In this document: positions 33,634-46,198 of the stretch, piece after piece
How the letters are laid out: each line of letters starts with the position of its first letter
How positions within the stretch are numbered: the stretch's first letter is position 1
Source: Pseudo-nitzschia pungens
Lineage: Eukaryota; Bacillariophyta; Bacillariophyceae; Bacillariales; Bacillariaceae
NCBI GenBank assembly: GCA_037355855.1
Contig: CM074768.1
Location: 2,232,001 to 2,296,000 of the forward strand
Length of the DNA stretch: 64,000 bases
Direction of reading: 5' to 3'
Notes under the pieces: model-generated
What the model saw: only the letters and a program-made list of their open reading frames with translations
Told to the model about the DNA's origin: nothing
Databases searched by the model: none
Position numbers and translations under genes: made by a program

Positions 33634-33947
33634 CTGCGAGTGTTTGCGGTGCAACGCGACAGAACAATGGGCAGAGACAAACGCACAGAGAAACAGAAAT
33701 GCAAACAGAAACACAAGCACAAGCACAAACACAAATAAGCACAAACAGCCAAGGGAATGCGGAATGCCGTGCCAAAGAAACAAAAAAGAATACAACGAAA
33801 ACCAAAACACAGCGATGGAAGGAATGAGCCAAGGCCGACAAAGTTCAGTTCCCGAATGAAAATGCTTCCTCCTTTCCAGAAGTCCATTTTCTGCACTTTT
33901 ACCGCAATGGACGCAAAGTCTACTGGAATCCATGCGTAGGTACTCAC

Positions 33948-34892
33948 CCGAAGGATTTTGTCGATCAAGGCATCGTCTCCTTTTGGTTTCAGCATTCGTG
34001 CTCGCGTTTTCTTTGGCGTTCGCTGGAGGATCGTTCTCCCCGATTTGTCGTGATTTCCTACACCACTTGGTTGTCGTCCGGTTTGAGTGCGTGCACTGTT
34101 TGGTTTCGTGGTGATGGTTGTTTCCAACAAAGAGGAAGGAGGGGAAGGACGAGGAGCAAGAGGACGAGGATGATTCGGATCCGACGAATCAACAACCCGC
34201 GCCATCTCAAACTCGCTGGTAGCACGAGTGGTTCTGCGGTGCCCCTTGTCTCCCTTGTATCCCTTATACCCATCTGCGTCTCCCTTGTTTTCGTAGTACC
34301 CCTTGTGTCCATTTCCCTTGTGGTTGTGTCCCTTGGTGGTGGTTCCCCCCTTGGAGTGTGGTTGCTCGTGCTGTTGCTGGTGCTCTTGCTCTACATTGTT
34401 ACCACCGGGTGCTTCATTGGAGTGTTGTTGTTGTTGATGATGATGATGATGTTGATGGTGGTGATGTTGATGATGGTGGTGGTTTTTGCCCTTGCTGCCT
34501 TTGTTGTGGTCGGATCCTTTTTGGCCTTTGCTTCCCTCTTTGTAGTGATGGTGGTTCTTGCCCTTGCCCTTGCCCTTGCTTTTGCTCTTGCTCTTGCTGC
34601 CCTTGTAGCCCTTGTTGTGGTCGGGATGATGATTTGCCTCTGGCGCGTTTGTGGGTGACGGCGTGGCGGGACCACTCATGGGATTTGCAGTGGGATTTGC
34701 AGTGGGATTTGCAGTGGGATGACTGGTGGGATTTCGAGTGGGAGGAGGACTGGTACGAGTTGGACGAAGCGTGGGATTGTTTGTGGATGACTTTTGTGGT
34801 TTTCGGGTGGGTTTTTTCCGGCGGGTCGGAGCGGGAGTCGGCGGGGGAGCGCAGAGGTCTTCCGGTCCGTGATGCCGAATGCATCGGTCGAT
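33948..34892 (-). CDS. His/Lys-rich low-complexity exon, probably 5' to the giant Ser/Pro protein
   Basis: A 315-codon open stretch from IDRCIRHHGPEDLC, after a CAG acceptor at 34893-34895, to DKILR at 33948, directly followed by GTGAGT. It encodes a Pro-rich part with NPTANPTANPTANP repeats, a Lys cluster (KGSKSKSKSKGKGKGK), long His runs (HHHHHQHHHHQHHHHHQQ), and a Gly/Lys/Tyr region (GYKGYKGDKGH). Both borders are phase 0 and fit the acceptor at 33633. An alternative is a separate gene starting at the Met at 34901. His/Lys-rich composition suggests a metal- or silica-interacting wall protein; this is inference only. Confidence 0.55.
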
Positions 34893-36368
34893 CTGAAGCA
34901 TGCGTACGTAGTTGAAGTTGAAGTTGCAGTGCAGTTGTAGATTTAGTTGCAGTTGCAGTTGTAGATTTAGTTGCAGATGCAATTTCAGTTGCAGATGTAG
35001 TTGCAGATTTAATTTCAGTTGCAGTTTTTGGAATGCATCATCCGAATAGTAACAAGGAACAGGACCGGAATAGAACCATTGTGCATTTTGTTTCGTCATG
35101 GTTCGCATGGTATCGTTTCGCATGGTATCGTTTCGTTTCGTATTGTTTCGTCATCATCATTATCATCATTATGATGGTCATTATCATTGTTATTTGTATC
35201 GTTTCGCGTCAACGGGAGTCGAGTGCAACCGTGTGTAGTTGTAGTTTCGTTGGTTTTGAGAGGATGATGACAATGCAGATTCATTCATTCATTCATTCAT
35301 TCGATAAGTACAAGAAGTAAAATGTGAGAGCAAAAGAAAAGCAGAGAGAGAGAGATGAGAGATGGGTGATAATGGTAAGATTATCCGAACGAAGAAACGA
35401 CGACGAGAGACAGTAATTACTGGTACCAGTAAGGTAAGATTACTCGTACAAGTACAAGTAAGTTAAGGTTATTACCGTGACGTACGGTAAGTTACGAATG
35501 AATCAATCATCAGATCAACAATCCCAATCTCAAAATCAAACCGAGGGGACCAAGAAAAGATTTTTCTTGTGGATGCACACATGATGAGGCATCATTCTCT
35601 ACGAGTAAGGTTATTGTACGAGTAAGTCTTAGCCTTCATCTTACGAGTAAGGTTTACCAGTACGAACGAGTGCGTTCAAGTTCGTACAAGTACCGATACA
35701 GGATCATCAATCAACTCGTTCTTTCTCTCGCGTTTTTCTGTTGTGTTGACACGAATCGAACGAGTCAAACGGGAAACTCTTCCACCGAAGAAAAAATGAA
35801 TGGACATCTTAGGGTTTCAGCGATGACACTTCCTTTGTGATACCGGTACGGTAGGTCACGAGGTTAACCTGAAATAAGAATTGATTGAGACGGTTGACGA
35901 TCGACGATCGACGATCGACGATTGACCATCTACCATCGACCATACCGGTAGGGGACTATATTGCTCCCTCCCTCCTCCCTTCATTCCCACCTGTCGGAAG
36001 GATGAATGATGCCAATGAATGGCATCATGTTATTGTTATCATGGCAAATGGGATCCACGAATGGATGCTACTAGTAGTAGCAATAACACTGAATTCTGAT
36101 TCGATGGAACAGATACCTGAATCGCCACCGATACAGATACAGACTCCGATACATACACCGATACAGACAAAATAGCACTCACAACGACACCGAAAGCCGC
36201 AACATCATCCACAATGCAATGCAATACCATACGATGTGCAATAAAGTGCAATGCAATGCAATACAATTCAATGATGCATACATACATACAACACAATACA
36301 ACACAACACAACACAACACAAATACGATCAGATCAGATCAGATCACATCGGATTGGATTGGAACCTAC
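34893..36368. other. Long intron or intergenic stretch
   Basis: Contains GTTGCAGTTGTAGATTTA tandem units (34910-35030), CATT and GACGATC microsatellites, and GTAAGGTT-type words (35400-35660). It has no convincing exon. It either separates two genes or is a 1.5-kb intron of one very large gene. Confidence 0.5.
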
Positions 36369-38198
36369 CTCGTTTTGCGTTTCGATTGGGAGGACGACAA
36401 AGTCCTCCACAGCCTCAGGGTAAAGAATGGTAGTGAAAGCGGAGTTGTCATTGAGCTTCGAAGTGGTCTTGGTGGTTTTGGTGGTCTTTGTTGTCTTGGA
36501 CTCCTTTTTCGGAGATGGCGATGGATGCGCCGCCCCCACAACGGGCACGCTTTTCAGCGCCTCGGCGATGCAGGCTCTCATGTCGGGAAATCCATGGAGT
36601 ACAAAGTCGTTGTCGTTGTCGTTGACATCTTGGTCGTGGTCGTGGTCATGGTCGTGGTCGTCATCTCCGGGTGAACCTTTCTTGGTGGTTTTTGGATTCT
36701 TTCGCTTGGGTGGTTTTGGTATCGGTTTTGGTTTCGGTTTCGGGTTTGGCTTGCGGTTCGGTTTGGGTTTGGGTTTGGGTTTGGCTTTTGGCGTTGGTGT
36801 TGATTTCATCGTTTTCCGAATCTTGCCCTTGGTTCGTGAGAGAATGGGACTGGTAGTGGAAGTGGTAGGGATAGTGGCAGTTCTTTTGGTGGTGGTGTTG
36901 ATGGTGGTGGTGGTGGTGGTGGTGCTACTCGGTGCTTCCAACTCTAGGTAAGGCTCGGTGACATTTTGTTGCTGTTGCGATTGCGATTGCGGTTGCGGTT
37001 GCTGCTGGGGACGGGCGGTTTCGCGACGGGGAACGAGCTCCCGTCTTGATGGCTTTGGATCCCGCTGATGCGAATGCTGATGCGAATGCTGATGTGGATG
37101 CGAATGTGGATGCGAATGTGGATGTGGGTGCTCTTGCTGCCGCTTCTTCTGCCGAACGGTGGAAACCACGGGGGCTGCTTCCGTAGGTTGCGTGATTGCC
37201 GCCAGTACCGATGCGAATTCGAACATCGATGCCGATTCGAATTCCAATGCCGAGGATTCCGCATTTGATTTTGCGTCTGCTTTTGCGTCTGCTTTTGCGT
37301 CTGCTGCTGCTGCTGCTGCCAAAATCTGCCCCGCGGAAGGAGCCAAACGGGGAACCTGCTGGTTTGGATTCGGGGATCCGCGAGGATGGAATGCAATTCG
37401 ACGGAACGAATTTCGATGGGATGGTATGGTGTGAGAGTGTGGTAGTTGGTGGGAATATGGGAATGAGGGAATTTGGGAATGTGGGTAGATGGGACATAGG
37501 AAGAAAGAGTGGTAGGTTTGTAGGATGGATGGATATGAATGCATATGAATGCATACGAATGCATACGAATGCATACGAATGCATACGGATGAATAGATGC
37601 ATGGATTTTATTTCCGGAACGGGTGAAACAACAAGGGAACACATGAATGTGAGAAACGCAAATCAAAGCCAATAAACGCAAATCTAATTCCGGGATCCGT
37701 GGACATTAATTAACAATCATCCGGAGACAACACGACGCGACACGACGCGACGCGACAGGAAACAACGACACGATACAAGACATTGTAGATGCTCACCTGA
37801 TCCGAAAAGAGGGTCACAACCAATGCGGCGCTTTCCTCCTCGCGTTCTCCTTCGCGATCGGAACGCTTGGCAGAGGAGTGGAGCCACCGTTTTTGGTTCT
37901 GGTATGGGTTCTGGTTCTGATTCTGGTTGCTATTGCGAGGATTCCCAAAGCTTGCGTAGGCGTGTGCGTTTGCGTTTGCGTTTGCGTGGGCGTGGGCGCG
38001 AATCCTTTCGAGGTCTACGGAATCGAAATGGATGGCAATGGCAACTCCAATCGCGGCTGCAATGGCAACTACCATTCCGATTCCGAGCAAAATCCACCGG
38101 AGGTAGTCGTGGTTGCAATTTTTGTTGCTGCCGTTGCTGCCGTTGCTGCCTTTTCCAGCGGTGGAACGGAAGGAAGAGAAACGGGAAGAAAACGTCAT
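36369..38198 (-). CDS. Type II single-pass membrane protein with charged low-complexity ectodomain
   Basis: Exon 1 is 38198-37797 (134 codons) and ends CAG before GTGAGC. Exon 2 runs from about 37355 (acceptor CAG; 37325 also fits) to 36369, ending before GTAGGT. All junctions are phase 0. The N-terminus is short and cytosolic, followed by one helix (WILLGIGMVVAIAAAIGVAI) at about residues 35-58, then an AlaAsn/AlaHis run. Exon 2 gives Ala/Asp, His/Pro (HPHPHSHPHSHPHQHSHQHS), Gln, a basic KPKPKPKPNRKPNPKPKPKP block and an Asp-His block (DDDHDHDHDHDQD). A short conserved-looking patch (FPDMRACIAEALKSVPVVG) is the only globular hint. If GTAGGT is not used, a stop at 36333 ends the protein at 474 residues. 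If it is used, the gene may continue into 34892 and 33633. Confidence 0.6.
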
Positions 38199-40750
38199 GG
38201 GTGGTGGGTTGCAAGAGATGATGTAATGGGTTGTGGAGGATGTAGAACGGGAAACCAACCGGTACTGCGATTGCGGAGAGATGAGATGAGATGGAATCAA
38301 ATGAAACGAAATCAAATGAAATGAAATCAAATGAAATGAAATGGAACGAGATGAAATAAAGTGGGATGAATGGAATGGCATCGAATGGAATGCTGGAAAG
38401 AAATCAAACGCAACGAAACACATTCGGGATGATGCAACAACGCAATTCAACCGCAACGGCAACGCAACGCAACGCAACCACAACTCGGAATGCAAATTCG
38501 TGAGCCAGCAATCCGGTACGGGGATCTTTCCATACCACACAACGTTTTTGTGAGGAGGAGTTTCTCAGCAAGAATGAATGAATCCTGATGGGTTCTTCCT
38601 GAGTATTGATACGTGCTCGCACTAGTACTAGAGGTGCAATGTAGATGGTGGTCGTTGTCTTGGGGCTTTAGTAACAATGAGTATGCAATCGTATAATGAA
38701 AATGTTGTTAATTACTACTATTAGTATCAATGTTATTACAAAGAATTTATCATTATTACTACTTGTACGAGTAAATCGTAATCATTTACTGCTGCTACTT
38801 CTACTAGTGGGTACTTATAGGTTACCGAGACTGTAAAGGCGCCGGACCACATTTTGGAATATATTACCGGTAAGTTACGTACGAGTAAGGTACCGACGCA
38901 AGAAACCGATCGTATCGTGGTTGGCGCGCCCAAAAAACAAATAATAATACAGCAATACTGTTCGTGAGATGTTAGGTTGGCAACTGTGACTCGAAGAAGC
39001 ACGATGGACCCCTGCCGTCTCCCGTTCACGATGGGATTGATTGAGATTGATATTCATTCATTCGTTCATTGCTAACCTTACTCATTCATTCTTATTATTT
39101 GAACAAAATTTTAAAATCGTTCTTGAACGACTACAGGGGATTCTGCTACTTACTGTAGCGCGAAATACGTACTTCGTACAACTAATACTTCCAGCATGGA
39201 TGTAAGATCACCGGGTAACTTGTTCCGTACTCATTTACTAAAAAATAAAAGAGTCCGAGTTTTCGGTGCGTCTTGCCTCGGATAATCACGAGACGTAACA
39301 TTACAAAATGAGTCCATTCATACTGTAATGATACTTGTATGCGTATTTGATGGATACTACACGTAGTACCCACTCTAGGATGGATCTGTATTGCCCTATC
39401 CAAAAGACCGGCGCGAACTGTTGTATCGTACTGCTAGTAGTACTACCTCCACCGAATAAAGTGTCTCGGAGCCGCTTCCTCACACCATTGTTATTTACTT
39501 CGTACTTCGTATCATTTTTTGTTGAATCAAAGAAAGGTACGCTTGTTCTTCAGCAGCAGTAGTAGTAATGATTTTGATTGTCCGGAAAGAAAGACAAAAT
39601 CAACCAACCGCAGAACCACCAGCAAAAGAATCCGTTTTTCACAGGAGGGCACCGTCCGATGTCATCTTGATTGAAATAAATAATACAGTAATAATACTAA
39701 TACTAATACTAATACGACTACTTAGTAGTAGTTGTAATTTCTTTCTCGAACTCCATTAAAAAAAAATGATGACGGAGGAATGCAATGCAAAAAGTACAGG
39801 TAAGGTAACTTCCTACTTCCTACAGAATTCCTATGAGCTGTCCCCGGGTTTCAGTAGAAATTAGTAGTAGTAGGGGACGTAGAAACGGGGGGACACAGCT
39901 GATAAGAATTTTGTAGTAAGGCTTACTCGGTTTTCGAGGGGGGGTAACTTACATGATGTACCTGTATTGCTGGTGCGCCATCCTTCATACTACGTAGTTT
40001 CGTACCGGTAAAGTTGCGATACAGTACACCGAACTGGGAACGGAGACATTTGTTCCGTGACCGCAAGCATAATTGTTCGAATTCCCAACTGGGAATGAAA
40101 CTCCAACTCGTGCTGATACCTACGAGTAAGTTAATAAGCACTCGATGGACCAACCATTACAGTAACCTTATCTTACTTCGTACTACTAGTATTTTTTATT
40201 TTTTGACGCCGTATGCTAGGTCGTGGAATGCAGTATCGCGTCGCGCGCACCGGACGTGTTGGCAACCCAACATACCATCATACAAGTAAGTTACGGTAAG
40301 GTTATTCTCATCAACAATAATTTCACGTGCGGTACACTGTGATGTATGAATACACGTACGTATTTACTTGTACGTGTACGATTTTTTTTTTTTTTCTGGC
40401 AAGAAATTCCCAAACGGAGCACCTCCGTCCGTTGGGAATGGAGAATGGAAGCAGCGAACCAAAGAAACCGGTCGTTCCTTTTGAGATTGCATCGCAATTG
40501 AAGCCCGGTAAGATTTATCGGACTGTATCGGGTGCTGGTATCAATCAAGGGATTTAGTGATTAATCTACTGCACTTCATTCTTTGGTGCGTTTCTGTTTC
40601 CATACGGTAGAATTACTTGTTGGTTCCTCACTTGAATGGAATTGACCGTCCGACAGACGAAACGATAAACGACAATCCACTACAACACACTACAACACAC
40701 TACTACTACTCATACGCAAAACCCATTATCCACCGTCAAGACAAGGCACC
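38199..40750. other. Intergenic between divergent genes
   Basis: No supported gene. It contains AAATGAAATC tandem units (38290-38345), TAGTA microsatellites, scattered GTAAGGTT words and a foldback MITE at 39821. It should hold the promoters of the minus-strand gene at 38198 and the FAS1 gene at 40751. Confidence 0.6.
39821..39918. mobile_element. Foldback MITE, copy 3 (98 bp)
   Basis: Left end GAATTCCTATGAGCTGTCCCC, right end inverse GGACACAGCTGATAAGAATT. The interior has a small GTAGTAG expansion. More diverged than copies 1 and 2 and closer to copy 4. Confidence 0.8.
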
Positions 40751-42779
40751 ATGACACTGTGGCCGTCGTCCACCTCGTCGTCGTCGGCATCCCTCCTCCT
40801 CGTTCTCGGAGTCGTGGCAATTGGTTCGGTCCAAGCCCAATCCAATCCCCTCATCAACCAGCCGCAGTGCGGATTTGACGCCACTACCAACCAACAGCTG
40901 ACCACGATCACGATCGGCGACTCGGAGCGGGGCAACTTTAAAAGAACCTGTGCGTGAATTTCTTGCTCACATCCACATCCACATCCACATCCACATTATA
41001 TTATATTATACATATATATATATATATATTATAATAGGGTTGTTGGTGTGAATTGTTCTTGGATATCGAAAGAGAAGCAACTCTGTTCCGCAAATACGAA
41101 GGAGTTCTTTTCCATTGCATCTCCCAAATCCTGTTTCTCACATGATGTTTGCTCGCTGCCTGTCAACACCCACACCTATACCACCCATAAACCTTACCAC
41201 CCACGCCCAAACAACAAACAACAAACGACAAACGACAAACGACAAACGACAAAACACAAAAATACCCATCCCTTTCGACGCAATTGCAGACGAAACCATT
41301 TGCGAACCCCTCAACGGCGATGGAAGCACGGTATTCCTCACCACAAGCAGTACCCAGCCGACCTTCACCACGTTTTGCAACCTGCTCGCCAAGTCCTCCA
41401 ACAGCGACATTCGAAACTACATTGCCAGTGGCCGAAACCAGCACACGCTCTTTGCTCCCACCGATTCCGCCTTTGCCAGCACCTTTTCCACAACTGCAAC
41501 TGCTGCGGCAACTGCCCTCGCGGCACTGACTCCGGTACAGGAGAGAATGATCCTGGCGATGCACATTGTGCCGGGCAAGCCGTTGCTGACCCAGGATCTC
41601 GTGTGCGACGGCTTTTTGAGGACGCTTTGGGATACGTCTCTGTTTGCCTTTCAAAACTCGACAACCACAACCACAACCACAACCACCACATATCCATATC
41701 CATATCCATACTCGTATCCATACTACTACTCATATCCCTACGAGTACGACACCGTTCGCTGGAGGTCCGCTGCCACCACCAAGACCAAGTGCCTTGCGGG
41801 GGGACGCACCGCGCAGATCGGACGGGGGAACAACGCCATCACCGGCCAGACACAGACACAGACACAGACAGCAGGCCTCCCGATCATTGGATCGCCACAG
41901 AACGTCTTTAACTATTTAATGTTTGCCCGCCCCCAGCCCACCGGATACGTCCTGTCCCTCAACACGTTGAATAATCAAGTGAATGGAATGTCGCAGGACG
42001 TGGTCGCCTGCAACGGCGTGGTGCAGATTGTGGACCACGTCTTGCTGCCCGCCGGAGTGGTGGCGCGTCCGAATTATTACTACAGCGGCAAGAGCGGCAA
42101 GAGCGGCAAGGGGGCCAAGGGCTATCGTGCCAATACAGCCGTATCGTTTTACGACACCAAGAGCGCCAAGAAGGGCAAATCATACAAAAAGGCGCACTAT
42201 TCGTCTTCCTACTACTACGGCAGCAGCAACTATTACTTTGTTGACCCTCTCCCGTCCGATTCGCCGGTCTTGTCTCCGATTAGCGCCAAGAGTGCTAAGA
42301 GTGCCACGACTGCAAAGAACTCAAAGAGCGACAAGAGCAACAAGAACTCAAACTGGCAGCCCGCTCCACCCCCGACCAACGTCTTCGGGACGGTCCCGCC
42401 CACCCCCGGGATGCAAACGACTTCATCGTCGACCCACGATTTTTACTTTGGAATCAACTCGGGGGATTATTTTGGAATCGGATCGTGGTCCACCACGAAC
42501 AGCAACAACAACAACAACAACGACGACAGCAACAAGTCCGGAAAGACTCCAAAGGAAGGCAAGAGCGGAAAACGACAACGGCAACGGCAACGGCAACTAC
42601 AACCACGGGAATTGGTGGAATTTGACCAGTTCCGTTTTGTGCACGAAACAGAAAACGACAACCTCGCAGAGGCGGAGCAGAAGAAGGAGGCCCGCCGGAA
42701 GCGGAAGCAACGCCTCCTCGAGTTGCTGGTAAACACGAACAACGACGGCAACGACAATGACATGGGTAACAGCCATTGA
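40751..42779 (+). CDS. Secreted FAS1 (fasciclin) domain protein with silaffin-like Lys/Tyr/Ser tail
   Basis: Exon 1 is 40751-40949 and exon 2 is 41290-42779 (intron GTGCGT...TTGCAG, phase 1), giving 562 residues. The signal peptide is SASLLLVLGVVAIGSVQAQ. A FAS1 domain spans exon 2's first 240 residues: FTTFCNLLAKS, HTLFAPTDSAFAS, then VVACNGVVQIVDHVLLP at its end, with a Tyr/Thr-rich insert. FAS1 domains mediate cell adhesion. After it come SGKSGKSGKGAKGY and KSAKKGKSYKKAHYSSSYYY blocks, with KxxK-type lysine spacing in Ser/Tyr context as in silaffins and other frustule or adhesive proteins, and a KSAKSATTAKNSKSDKSNKN block. An Asn-rich and finally acidic/basic helical end follows (EQKKEARRKRKQRLLELL). 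An adhesive or biosilica-associated role is inferred. Confidence 0.8.
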
Positions 42780-44141
42780 ATGTATGGTAGAGAACGGAAC
42801 GGAATCGAATCGAATCAAATCGAACCGAACCGAACACAAGAGATCGGATTGGATCCGAACGGAATGGAGAGCACGATCTGCTATGAATGAATGCAAGATT
42901 TGCGATAGAGCATTCTGTTCGACGGTACCGACCGACTGAATTATTGGAATGGGGAGAGGGGGAGCTTCTTGGCGGGGCCGCTGCACGAAATTGCGTCGAG
43001 TCAAGCACGCATTCTTCCTCCACACAGTGAACCGTGACAAGAATTGGCGAATCTTCAGTTTCTTTCAAAAGACCAATCCCGGATTCCCTGGTATCATGAC
43101 CGTTGTAGTACCAACCCCGCTCCATTCCGAATGTGATATAATATGATGCTCGTCTTCCCAACAAGGACCAACGGCAGGTACGGTGCTATTATTATCGCCG
43201 TAGTATGCCTTCTTAACCCGATCTGACCTGCCCTGTACTCAAACGAGATGACAAGGATTGGAAACCGTGAGAAGTCGACCCAGGCAGTCGGAGAGTTTGT
43301 CCGCGCGCGGGGGAGAGTGAGGAGGATGAGCTATTCGGGGCGCTTTCCCTTCCCTTCCGTGTTGTGTTGTGTTGTTTTGTGCTGTGCTGTGCTGTGCTGT
43401 GCTGTGTTCCAACGCAGTACAAAAAAGCCAAACTCACGCGGATTCATGGTGGGTGTTGGCACTTGTTCGGATGCCTGTTTGTGTGTGTGTGTTTTTTGTT
43501 TTGTGTGTGTGTGTGTTTGTGTTTGTGTTTTTGCGTCTCTCTCTTCCCGGTCGTTGCCGAGCAGGCTCTCTTCCCGGTCGTTGCCGAGCAGGCTCTCACT
43601 CACTCGGAGCAACTAACAACACTTGTTGTCGTTCAATGAATTGCAAAGAACCCACCATCCCCTCCAGCATCAAATTTGGCAACTGGAAATCAAGACTAAC
43701 GAGGTTGGAAAAACACTGTCGATGAATGATTCATTTGGAGTCGCGGATCGAGGAACACCAAATGCGTGGACGAGTACGAGTACGAGTAGAATACAACGAT
43801 GAAGTAGATGGTATTTTGAATACATTGTAAATACGAAGTACGAAACACATTATTTTTATTTGTAGAAGTAAGACAGTGATCATTGATCTTGATTGTAATT
43901 GTAAATTGTTAAAGATGTGTTTTCGTGACAGAAGACCATTCTTATAAAACGCATGAATAAGGGCTCGGGTCTTGACGGGTCAGAAATAATTTGCATGGAC
44001 CATGAGGTAAAAAAACGATGTGTTTTTTAAAAAGAGTTTGTTTTCTTGGTTGTCGTAGTTCTGAGAGATAAGGTTACCGTACCATAATATCGTACCATAA
44101 CTTACAATACTGAATACCGTACCTGTGACAGTTACTCTCCT
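42780..44141. other. Intergenic
   Basis: AATCG pentamer run (42798-42835), GTGCT and TGTGTG microsatellites (43360-43530) and a 27-bp tandem pair (CTTCCCGGTCGTTGCCGAGC) at 43543-43596. No gene supported. Confidence 0.6.
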
Positions 44142-45056
44142 TTACAGCGTCCGGGACGACACCGGTCTATTCTCACATACCATAATGCGAGGACGCGACC
44201 GACTTAGACAATCCATTGCAATAGAAAGCAAGTCCGCTCTCACATCTGGATTTTTGGAATACAATCTCAATACGGAAAGAAAACTGACTGTGACATGTTT
44301 TCTGCGAGCTCCCGCACTCAGGAGCACTTTCACATCCTCCTTGAGGATGGTCCTCTCATCTTGGTCAGTCAAATTGTATTGGTTCTGCCTAAAACGAAAG
44401 AATTCTGCGTCAAAGAATCCCAACAGGATGCCCATGTTGACACGGTCGGATCTTTCGAAGTGCAAATACCTGAAAAGGGGTCTAGTAGTAAGTGCTTCCT
44501 CTTCTTCGTTTGCGAAGTATTCAGAGCAGATGAAATCGCGGAAGTCGTCACCTTCACGGTATGTTGGGTCATCATCGTTGTTCTTGTAGTATATCCCGAT
44601 GAAGACACTCCATAGAGCCTTTTTCCTGCTGGGATTTGTACAATACCACGACAAGACTATCGGCAAGTTGCATAACAAATTCTCTCTGTGAGCTCCCGCA
44701 TCCAGGAGCAGAAACAAAACCCTCTCGAGGATGCACCGTTTGTAGTAACATGATGAACCAGTTTCCTTTCGTTTCAATTTGTGTGGCTTCAATTTCGCCA
44801 ACACCGTTTTCTGTACTCTCCATCTCCTTGTTACTACATCTCGCTGAGAACCACCAAGGGATTGCTCATTCTCAGAGGATGACTCCTTGTGTTGCTCTTC
44901 TTCTTGTTGTACTACCCATCTCCTTACTTTGAAAACATCATCGACCATGAATTCGTCGAAAAGGAATTTCAAAAGGATTTTGAAGTGGTGTTGGACATCA
45001 TTGTCGCTGATGTTGCCTAAGTTGTTGGTGCGGTCTTTGTGAATAGTAGCATTCAT
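44142..45056 (-). CDS. Unrecognised protein, paralogue A of a two-gene family
   Basis: 304 residues, single frame, soluble and helical, no signal peptide. It contains two copies of a motif of about 45 residues: VLFLLLDAGAHRENLL...YCTNPSRKKALWSVFIGIYY and VKVLLSAGARRKHV...YSKNPDVRADLLSIAMDCL. Between them is a conserved YREGDDFRDFICSEYF segment and MGILLGFFDAEFF. The same order occurs in the protein at 46199-47383. The helical repeat with an AGA.R..V turn suggests an ARM/HEAT-type fold, but I do not recognise the family. The two genes lie in tandem and on the same strand, so they arose by local duplication. Confidence 0.65.
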   Translation of the reverse strand: MNATIHKDRTNNLGNISDNDVQHHFKILLKFLFDEFMVDDVFKVRRWVVQQEEEQHKESSSENEQSLGGSQRDVVTRRWRVQKTVLAKLKPHKLKRKETGSSCYYKRCILERVLFLLLDAGAHRENLLCNLPIVLSWYCTNPSRKKALWSVFIGIYYKNNDDDPTYREGDDFRDFICSEYFANEEEEALTTRPLFRYLHFERSDRVNMGILLGFFDAEFFRFRQNQYNLTDQDERTILKEDVKVLLSAGARRKHVTVSFLSVLRLYSKNPDVRADLLSIAMDCLSRSRPRIMVCENRPVSSRTL

Positions 45057-45757
45057 TTCTGTTGATTTCTCTTTTTGAATTTTGTGGTAGGAGGTAGAGG
45101 AACAAGAAGAATATATGGCGGTATGGTGAGGACCCCCGCCTTCTTTATGTAACTTCTATTTCGGGAATCACTCATTATTTACTTTTTGTATGTTACACAG
45201 GTCGTACGTATTTTTTGAAAAGACGTAGAAACTCTGCAGTACAAGTAATTTTACTGCTCAAATACAACAACATAACAAGAACAAGACCAAACTTGGAAAA
45301 TGTCCCTTTCGAAACGTGTCGCAAGTGTCATCGATGACTCGTACAGTATTACGAAGGAAGTACTTCGTACGTAATAGTAGTATTTTTTGTGACGTACCAC
45401 TAAGACTTACCGGTATGTTGCATTTTGTCAGTTGTAGGGCTAAGATCTTACTCGTACTACCGTCAGGGAGTTGTCGTGCATGTTTGTTGATACGGAAAAA
45501 GTTCCAATTTTGAATAGTAAGGTGCCTTAATTTTAATAAGTAGTACACCATTATTTCTTCCAAATAATAATAATACAATTAGGTAATCTTAAAAGGTTTA
45601 CCCCGTAATGAGTATGATCTTACATCATCATGTTGTAATACTATATTTTTTCGTCTTAATTATTTGTCTACTAGTACCACTAGTGGTATTCATATCTATA
45701 TGCATGAACAGTCCTAGTAGTAGTCTTACCCTCTCCATTCAAATCCACAAGCAAACC

Positions 45758-45794
<37 letters not shown>

Positions 45795-46198
45795 AGTGTC
45801 GGTGGCATCATCCGCTCCAAGAAACATCCACTCCGGCCATCCATGAACAAAATCTAGCGTCAAATTCCATTCAAACAAACCAGTGAATCGATGAATGTTT
45901 CAATCTCTGGACACAAAATACGTGTACTATCTTATGCTGGTTTCCCGAAATGAATAATCATCTTTACATCATAGCAGCACTGAATATTATACATGACGCA
46001 ATCATACTAGACGTAGTTACTCTACAGAACGTTGATTATTTTTATCTCCCGGCAGCCTTCCCGTCCGTGTCTCGGACTCCTCGAACTCGAACTTGGTCTC
46101 GTTTCATTTCATTTCGTTTCGTTTTGAGGATGTTCTTGCTTTCGGCACAAACTTTCGAAATTATTCTGAGGAAGTACGACGTAATCATTGTTATTAAT
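45057..46198. other. Intergenic between the two paralogues
   Basis: Holds a CT microsatellite (about 45763-45791), AT-rich DNA and GTAAGGTT-like words; no gene supported. Confidence 0.6.
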
